Positions 57,712 through 64,000 of a stretch of 64,000 nucleotides of DNA are shown one piece after another. The DNA comes from Platerodrilus igneus (taxonomy: Eukaryota > Arthropoda > Insecta > Coleoptera > Lycidae), in the NCBI GenBank assembly GCA_036346225.1, contig JARFIW010001747.1:174675-238674 (forward strand), in the 5' to 3' direction. Under the pieces are notes generated by a model. The model had not been told where the DNA came from. It was given only the letters and a program-made list of their open reading frames with translations, and did not search any database. The stretch's first letter is position 1. Each line of letters opens with the position of its first letter. Made by a program: the position numbers and the translations under genes.

Positions 57712-58820
57712 AAGGATGTTTAGAAATGTTTATTATATTATAGTATATAATAGGGATTTATTTGTTTGTTTGTTTATAAGAACAGTTTTTTGTTTTTTTC
57801 TCTTCTTTCTTTTTTGTTTTTATTTTATCTAAATTTAAATCTTTTGTCTATTACTCTGTTGTATTACGCATAATTAGCTGTAGGCTTTATTATCAGTTGT
57901 TTTGAACTGTATTTAAGGTAATAAATAAATGAATTAAAAAGATGTAGTAAAGATTTCAAACCTCAAGAAAAGAATTGGCTTCTTGCGAGAACAAACCAAA
58001 AAGTAAGAAAAAGAACGAAAAAGGAAACCAACAGACAAAGCCAAAACGAGACAATGACTGACAAACTTCAAAGTATTGTAGAGAATGTGAAGGATGCTGG
58101 ATAGAAAAATTGAGGTACTTCAAGCCGTGGTAACAAAGAATTGTATCAAACGAACAACCGAAGAAAAGAATAACTAACTAAGCCCGAAAATTGACTAAGT
58201 TGTAGTTTTTGAAGAAAAGAAGAAAGGCCTAGGAAGCACATACCACAGGAAGTGGATCAAAAATAATCAGTCAGTATGATGACTAACAGTAAGAAAAACC
58301 AGCCAAAGGAAAAGGAAAGGAAAGTGGAACATAAGGAGGGAAACAGCAAAACTGTAATAGAAAACACTAAGAAACAGCACAAGATCCGAAAGAAAAGATA
58401 CGAGGAGAGGAATGAAAGAAACGAAAAAACAACCAAAAATTCATTTATTTAATTATTTATTTATTTATTCTACAGTTATCTTACAGATCAAAGATCCAAT
58501 TACAAGATAGGAAAATTATATAGTAGTGCAAAATGCCAAAACAAAATACATAATTCAAAATAAAACAAAACAATATAAAGTTCAGTTACATTCAGATTAG
58601 ACTAAAAGTAATATTGCAATCAACTTCATAGTACTATACTTTTAATTTTAGTTATTGACTTTTTAAATATATTAATATCATTTTGAATCTTGGTATAATT
58701 ATTGCATATCCGCTGAAGAGAGGAAATTTTTAGTACATTAGTACGTTGTATGGTACAGAAAAATGTGTGGGATGACGAGAGGATAAACGAGGTATATTCA
58801 ACAGCAAATGGTTATGTATT
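57712..58820 (-). pseudogene. Block F' right part with a short LINE 3' remnant
   Basis: 57712-58440 matches 44655-45287. 58440-58820 matches the LINE 3' tail and C-terminal coding end of 45290-45665, without the catalytic domain. The two copies diverge after CAACAGCAAATGGTTA. No open frame of note. Confidence 0.6.
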
Positions 58821-59739
58821 TCAGTACATTGAGTGAACATTTATGATTTTAGCATTAGTATGCGACGCCACAGTAATAGTATATGTGAGACAAGGACATA
58901 TAGAGAGCATCACGGATAACTGGAATCAGACGATTAGGTAATAAATAGCCGCGATTTTAGACGCTAATTGGTTTTTAAGTCTGTATATAAAATATAAGAA
59001 CTTCAACAGTCAGTATTAAAACTAATAAGTAACATACAAAATGAGTGTATAAGATATCAACTGCTATGTACCATATCATCCTTTTAACATCAACATAGAT
59101 ATAAGGCAGCATAACAAAAGTGCAATATGATTTACATGATTAGATACAAGCTATCTCTGTGAACAGATACGACTGTAAGGTACACACCTACAACACAACA
59201 GAAAAATATTCAAAAGTACAAGATAGAATCAAAAGCCAAAGCAAGGAAGAACAGAAAACAATATTGAATTCACCTGCCTTAATTACACAGGACCAGATAC
59301 ACATACAAAAGCTAAAGTTTTGAAGAAGTTTGGCCTAAAAATTCCATGCAAAATGAACAGTGTCTTGTGAGACATTTCAAACAAGAATAGAAGAAATAAA
59401 CAAATATTACATGGTGCCTATAATTTATAATGTAGAAGTTGTGTAAACAGTATGTATCGCTAGGAGATTGTAAATTTGCAAAGAGGTGCAGAGAACACAT
59501 GCAGTTGCTTTAACTAGGGAAGGGTTTTTTCTGATTTACCACTTTTTGCTAGAAGAAATGTATGCTTTCAAATGGATGAAATAAGTGTGTCCCAAAGGCT
59601 AGAATACTGATGTTGTAAAAAATTTTCAAAAATATGTTTATTGCCTAATTTACTACTGCAATTAAATTAAATAGTATTCCTTAGTTCTACTTGTAGTATT
59701 ATTTCATTCTTAGCTGCCATTTAAGTTCAGGATTTTAAA
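58821..59739. other. Region without recognised features
   Basis: About 920 bp. GTATGCGACGCCACAGTAAT near 58859 resembles an end of the palindromic element, so a fragment of it may be present. Nothing else is recognised; the small minus-strand frame at 59312 is featureless. Confidence 0.35.
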
Positions 59740-60195
59740 TGTCGGAGGGTTTGAATACAAACACCTTTTGGTGGTAATCCGTTTGTTTATTTACGGGCGG
59801 GGGGTCTTATAAATTTGTATATCGACTTACCTCTGCGGTGTTTTATTATTCTAAGGTGTAGTTCCTATTCTTCAACTAAGTGGACTGTATGCGAATTATA
59901 GTACGTGTTACTTTTGCACTTTCACTGTGTTTTTTAGGGGTTTATCGATAAAGTCACATTCGGCGGCACTAATGACTAACTCACTTACCGAACGAACAAC
60001 CGTTTTGCTCTGATATCTATGAGAGAGTGTTTCTGTCACTACCCCTTTTTCAACTTAATTTACACATGTACAAAAGGGGTTTTACGACAGGATATAACGG
60101 GACAAGGGATGACAGCTTTACTATTTGATTTACAACTACAAATTTAAAAATAACTTAAAGTTAACCACGCAAACGTGCGACAAAGAGATCGAACA
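59740..60195 (-). repeat. BEL/Pao 3' LTR
   Basis: On the minus strand TGTTCGATCTCT (60195) to CCCTCCGACA (59740), 456 bp, TG...CA ends. It is preceded by the purine tract TTGGTGGGAGGGA (60196-60209), as expected for a 3' LTR after a BEL-type pol end. No second LTR is in the window. Confidence 0.65.
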
Positions 60196-60319
60196 TCCCT
60201 CCCACCAAAATAAGTATGAACTAACTTATTTTATATTTAAAAATAAATAGATCTATTAACTAAGAAACCTAAACCGACAAACTTATATAAGTGAATATAT
60301 GTATACATACCACTAAATA

Positions 60320-60560
60320 TTAAGTAATTGGCAGTAAACATAGTTTCACTAGAGGACGTTTAACTAACCCTTGGGCTGCCTTAACTGTAGCTACCCGAAC
60401 GATACCGTCCCTACCAGGATGAACATCCACTTCTCTTCCTAAATGCCACTGTAGAGGGAGGTTATTTTCTTCTTTTAAGAGGACAAGCGAATCAATAGGT
60501 AGGGTAGCGGAATTCCTCAACCACTTACCTTTCTGCTGCAACACTGAGAAAAATGTTTAT
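60320..60560 (-). pseudogene. BEL/Pao pol C-terminal fragment
   Basis: The last 74 residues or so of a BEL/Pao polyprotein: IDSLVLLKEENNLPLQWHLG, then VHPGRDGIVRVATVKAAQG and the end KRPLVKLCLLP. This is the DUF5641-type domain after integrase. The element is cut at about 60560; all other domains are missing. Role: uncertain C-terminal integrase-associated domain. Confidence 0.75.
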
Positions 60561-61817
60561 TGCTGGTAAATATAAATTTATAGCTTGCAAATAAAAAGTT
60601 TAGCTAAATATGGGACAGCGACACAGTTTATTAAGGTTTAATAAACCCAGTTTTCTAACACAAGACTATTTATGGCAATTACTCAATATCCTAATAAAAT
60701 TAAGTACTGCTGCTAAATAGACAGTGGTTAATTACAGATATTAATCAACTATTAGCTACAAATACAGTAGCTCATAGATCAGAATTATACATTTTATTGA
60801 TGATAAGTAAGCAGGTAGCAGTTACTACTCAAATGATGTATTACAGATAGTTATTCAAAGTATTAGTAGGCAATACATTGTATCCTGTCCTCAATATATT
60901 TTTTCATTATTACAAATACCTGACATATTTGAATACAATAACTATTTATTCATACCAAATACACAATCCATTTACGCATACACCCACTTTAGCAAACACT
61001 AATATATAATATATTACTCCTGAATGAACCTATTCATTATTACAAATATGAGTATATTTGTAATGAAATTACTATTTTATTTATACCAAATACACAGTTT
61101 ATTCAGGATAGTTCACTGGTTAGTAACTACAGTATATAGTAATGCTAATGCTAACTATAACTCTTATTTGTGGGTAATATACTGTCTAATACTCCTTAAT
61201 ACATTAGTCATATGTGGCAGGTATAGGGTATATTTGGGATTAGTAAATAATTTATTACAGATTATAAAAAAAGGTAAACTTTGTTAATTCAATTAATTTT
61301 TATTCATTTATGTATAGGTACATAAAACTGTAAACATAATTGTAATTCATACAAGATGAGAGCTTGTACCTACCAAACCATATAATTATGACAATTTTTC
61401 CTTTTACATTAATTTCTTGTATACTTATACAAGCATATAGAATGTATTTCACACACATTATATGGTTTGGTCTATACCACTCCCTAATAATAAACTGATG
61501 TATACAATAAAAAAATAGCTAATAAGCATCTACATAAAATCAGACAAAATTGACATCAAATAAATCAAAATTATAAGTTAATGAGTACAAAAGAAGAAAA
61601 CATAAAATTATGTACATGATACCAGAACTTACATATAAGTGTAAATAAAAGTAAAAATTAAACCGTACGATTGTGAGTACAGAAGTAACTAAACCTGCGA
61701 ATGCAATTAATCGTTTATTATACATAGAAATGTTAAATATAAACTGCTTCTGTAAAAATGCCTTTAGTGCACAAACAAGCATATGGTCCTTTAATGGGTG
61801 TGGTATATTTTGATTAA
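60561..61817. other. AT-rich region without recognised genes
   Basis: It contains a roughly 65-bp direct repeat (near 60908 and 61038, sharing ATACCAAATACACA) and an inverted repeat ACCAAACCATATAAT (61374) with ATTATATGGTTTGGT (61457). These could be parts of the DNA transposon to the right. Short frames at 61024 and 61540 are hydrophobic but have no known domain. Confidence 0.35.
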
Positions 61818-63914
61818 TTAATAAAACATTGCAATATAGTTCTTATCTAATACAGCTGAAATAATAAGATTTTGAGCAAAAAACACGTCACATGCCAGAA
61901 TGCATTTCTTACATTTGTAACTAGAGCTAACTTCAAAAGCATACAAATGTTCGTTAAACAATAATGTTTGATATTCTTCATAAACAAAACAAACTTCTTC
62001 CTGATCATTTATGATTATGTTAATAATTGCACCAAAAACTGGTAATTTATGTTTTTCAACATGAATAATATCACCAATTTTATAGCGATAGTTGTTTATC
62101 TCAATTGTTTTACAAAATACTGCCTTACAGTCAAAGTTTTCAAAAGATCCACTTGAAATGGAGCAAATATTGTCAAAATCTGGCAAAACAGAATGAATTA
62201 AAACACAGTCGTGTTTCTCATGCACAATATTATTCTTAAAACCTTTCTCTGCAGCCAGTCGAAATGCAAGTTTTAATTGATGTTTAATACCTAAACTGTG
62301 GGTAATATTTACTCGTGATGAAATAACGTTAGCACTTAATTTTGATTCTCTGTGTTTTGATTCGTACCTTAACCTGGATAAGTATTTTAATGGACCAACT
62401 TTTCTCATTATAGCGGGATAATGTACTAAATTATGATACTTTGGTCGTAATGGCAAATTAAACAAAGTTTTATATAAATTGTGTTGCTTTTCAACCAAAT
62501 CTTGTAGTGAATTGCAAGTATAAATTGTCACTACATCGGAAAGTACAATATCTAAAATCTTTCAAAGCAAAATGTAAAGTTCCCATAATTTATTTCCATT
62601 GGGAACAATTGATCCTAACAATACCCCAGCATATAAAATAAAACATTTCATTTCTGCACAGGATATCTTCAATTTCTTTTTTTTAATATTATCCAAGTCA
62701 ATTATTGGTGGCTTGTTGGTTTCGTTTCCATAATTGAAGTATTTAATTTTAACATTAAGATTATTGATTGAAAATAACTTATCAACTACAATGAATTGAT
62801 ATAATATTTCAACTATATCATATACGGCCACTCCCTCAAAAATATCATGTGATATATCAACAGCAAAATTCTCAGTCACATGAAAAGAATTAATCTGATT
62901 AAAAACACATTTCTCCTTTATTCCGGTTTGACCAACATCATGTAATTTTACGTCAGCCTCATAGTTTTCAAAGTTACGTATAGTTGCGTTATTTTGAACA
63001 ACCTGTTTTTCCATTTCAATCCGACTACAATTACAAAATCTACAATAATGATTAGCACGGAAGCTTTGAACAAATCCCAACATAGTATTTAATCCAAGAT
63101 TATCTCCTAGAAACAATGCAAGACAAAAATATATTTTGTAAGATGTATTTGCAATGGTAATCGTTACACCATTGGTCTCTAAATCATTGCAGTCTTCAAT
63201 CAATTTTGAAAACCACCTTTGCACCAAAATCCTTTAAATCAACACTATGGAACAAAATTGTTAGAAATATATTTTGTAACTGCGATCTGTACTTATCTGG
63301 TATACATGGCAGTGAAAATAAACGGCTCCTAATTTATGGATGCCTGCATGGGACCCTAAAGGATTACCACATTCATATTCATCAAAGTAAACAAATAATG
63401 GTAGAACTATTGCTTTTTTACTCAAATGTTTTATTTTATTTTTCCAAAATTCAGTTTGAGCTATATTTGTTATGTGCATTTCTTCATTTAATTACTCAGA
63501 GTATTTTAAAATTTCAGACAATACATTTGGCAGACATAAAAAAGCTATTAAAACCTTACTAATTGATATGTGCTGTGCCTTATACGTTTGAGGCAAAGCT
63601 ACATTATCTCTAACATTATCATATCTTTGCCCCACGACATATTCAACAGGGGGAATATAAAGTTCTAGTTTTTCCAAATAGGTAAATCTCTTATATTCAG
63701 TATTAAATTGTTGAAATACATGCTAAATTTCATAAAAAGAATTATTTAAATGATCTGAATCCTCTTGGTTAATTTTGTATTTAGTAATAAATTTAGACAT
63801 TAACAAAGAAAAAATATTCAGCTGTCTTTTTAGCAAATCATCCATGTTTTCAATTATAAATTGTACATGTTTTCTGGTCAATGAACCATCTGCATACAAA
63901 CTAGTAATGAACAA
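61818..63914 (-). pseudogene. Tnp2-like (CACTA/EnSpm-type) transposase, decayed
   Basis: On the minus strand, one reading frame holds most of the protein but is cut by stops near 63723, 63492, 63261 and 62562, plus a pair of one-base shifts around 63205-63262. Recognisable blocks: LPLFVYFDEYECGNPLGSHA near 63405 with a probable catalytic Asp; a Cys pair region HYCRFCNCSRIE near 63035; AVDISHDIFEGVAVYDIVE near 62860 with another acidic site; and PKYHNLVHYPAIMRKVGPL then YESKHRESK near 62440-62340. This set resembles the animal members of the Transposase_21 family. The ends of the element are not seen, and the N-terminus probably lies beyond the window. Family assignment is tentative. Confidence 0.5.
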
Positions 63915-64000
63915 CAGTGCATTATTCTGTATCTCATTTTTAAATTCTAAAAAATTATCAAAATTATCAATAATGTTATTGTGTGTATCAGTAATTTCAT

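Noticed and set aside
1..64000. Host protein-coding genes, tRNA and rRNA
   Set aside because: Every domain I recognise belongs to a mobile element, and no tRNA cloverleaf or rRNA segment was seen; tRNA-like strings are primer sites.

Overview
The window is a stack of transposable elements from an AT-rich arthropod genome, most probably an insect. The evidence is an insect-type errantivirus with an env remnant, several Ty3/gypsy elements, a BEL/Pao remnant, an IS630/Tc1/mariner element, a LINE fragment and a Tnp2-like transposase pseudogene. I find no host gene, tRNA, rRNA or CRISPR array. The order within insects cannot be decided from this sequence.

Layout. 1-11492 is element A on the minus strand, a gag-protease LTR element with 1.5-kb LTRs. 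Its 5' LTR is split by a young Ty3/gypsy element at 5801-10807 (target duplication ATCGT). A 3.7-kb tandem duplication follows (8028-11718 and 11719-15375). 15198-20130 is element B, an inverted, diverged copy of A on the plus strand. From 20162 to 26511 lie three LTR-like blocks (C, D, E) joined by (AT)n tracts. Block F starts at 26512 and is split at 27728-42505 by a minus-strand errantivirus (541-bp LTRs, CGCG duplication). The errantivirus env is in turn split at 29279-35116 by another Ty3/gypsy element, N (ACTG duplication). F continues with a large palindrome (42535-43868), an LTR-like fragment and a LINE remnant. 46690-48130 holds a decayed gag. 48527-50714 is a mariner element with one intact transposase gene and unusually long (about 460 bp) inverted repeats. 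Block G (50750-53116) is followed by a palindromic mariner derivative (53124-54789) and F' (54849-58820), a second copy of F that preserves the empty site of the errantivirus. The right end holds a BEL/Pao 3' remnant (59740-60560) and a Tnp2-like transposase pseudogene (61818-63914).

The most unusual pattern is shared by A, B, C, D, E, F, F' and G. All are long LTR-like blocks with TGCTRTGA...TCACAGCA (or TACTG...CAGTA) ends. In most of them the end proximal to the primer-binding site is built from two to six tandem copies of a module: LTR terminus, short spacer, tRNA-Lys-like primer-binding site. The period is usually 39-40 bp. Most blocks sit directly against (AT)n tracts. In A and B a second, opposite-strand tRNA-Lys-like primer site lies at the far end of the internal region. 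I infer a retroelement lineage whose LTR end grows by misplaced priming and which inserts into (AT)n.

Nearly every coding region is broken, many by single-base indels even in elements with almost identical LTRs. Part of the damage may therefore be uncorrected sequencing error. The mariner transposase (49052-50113) is the only clearly intact gene.
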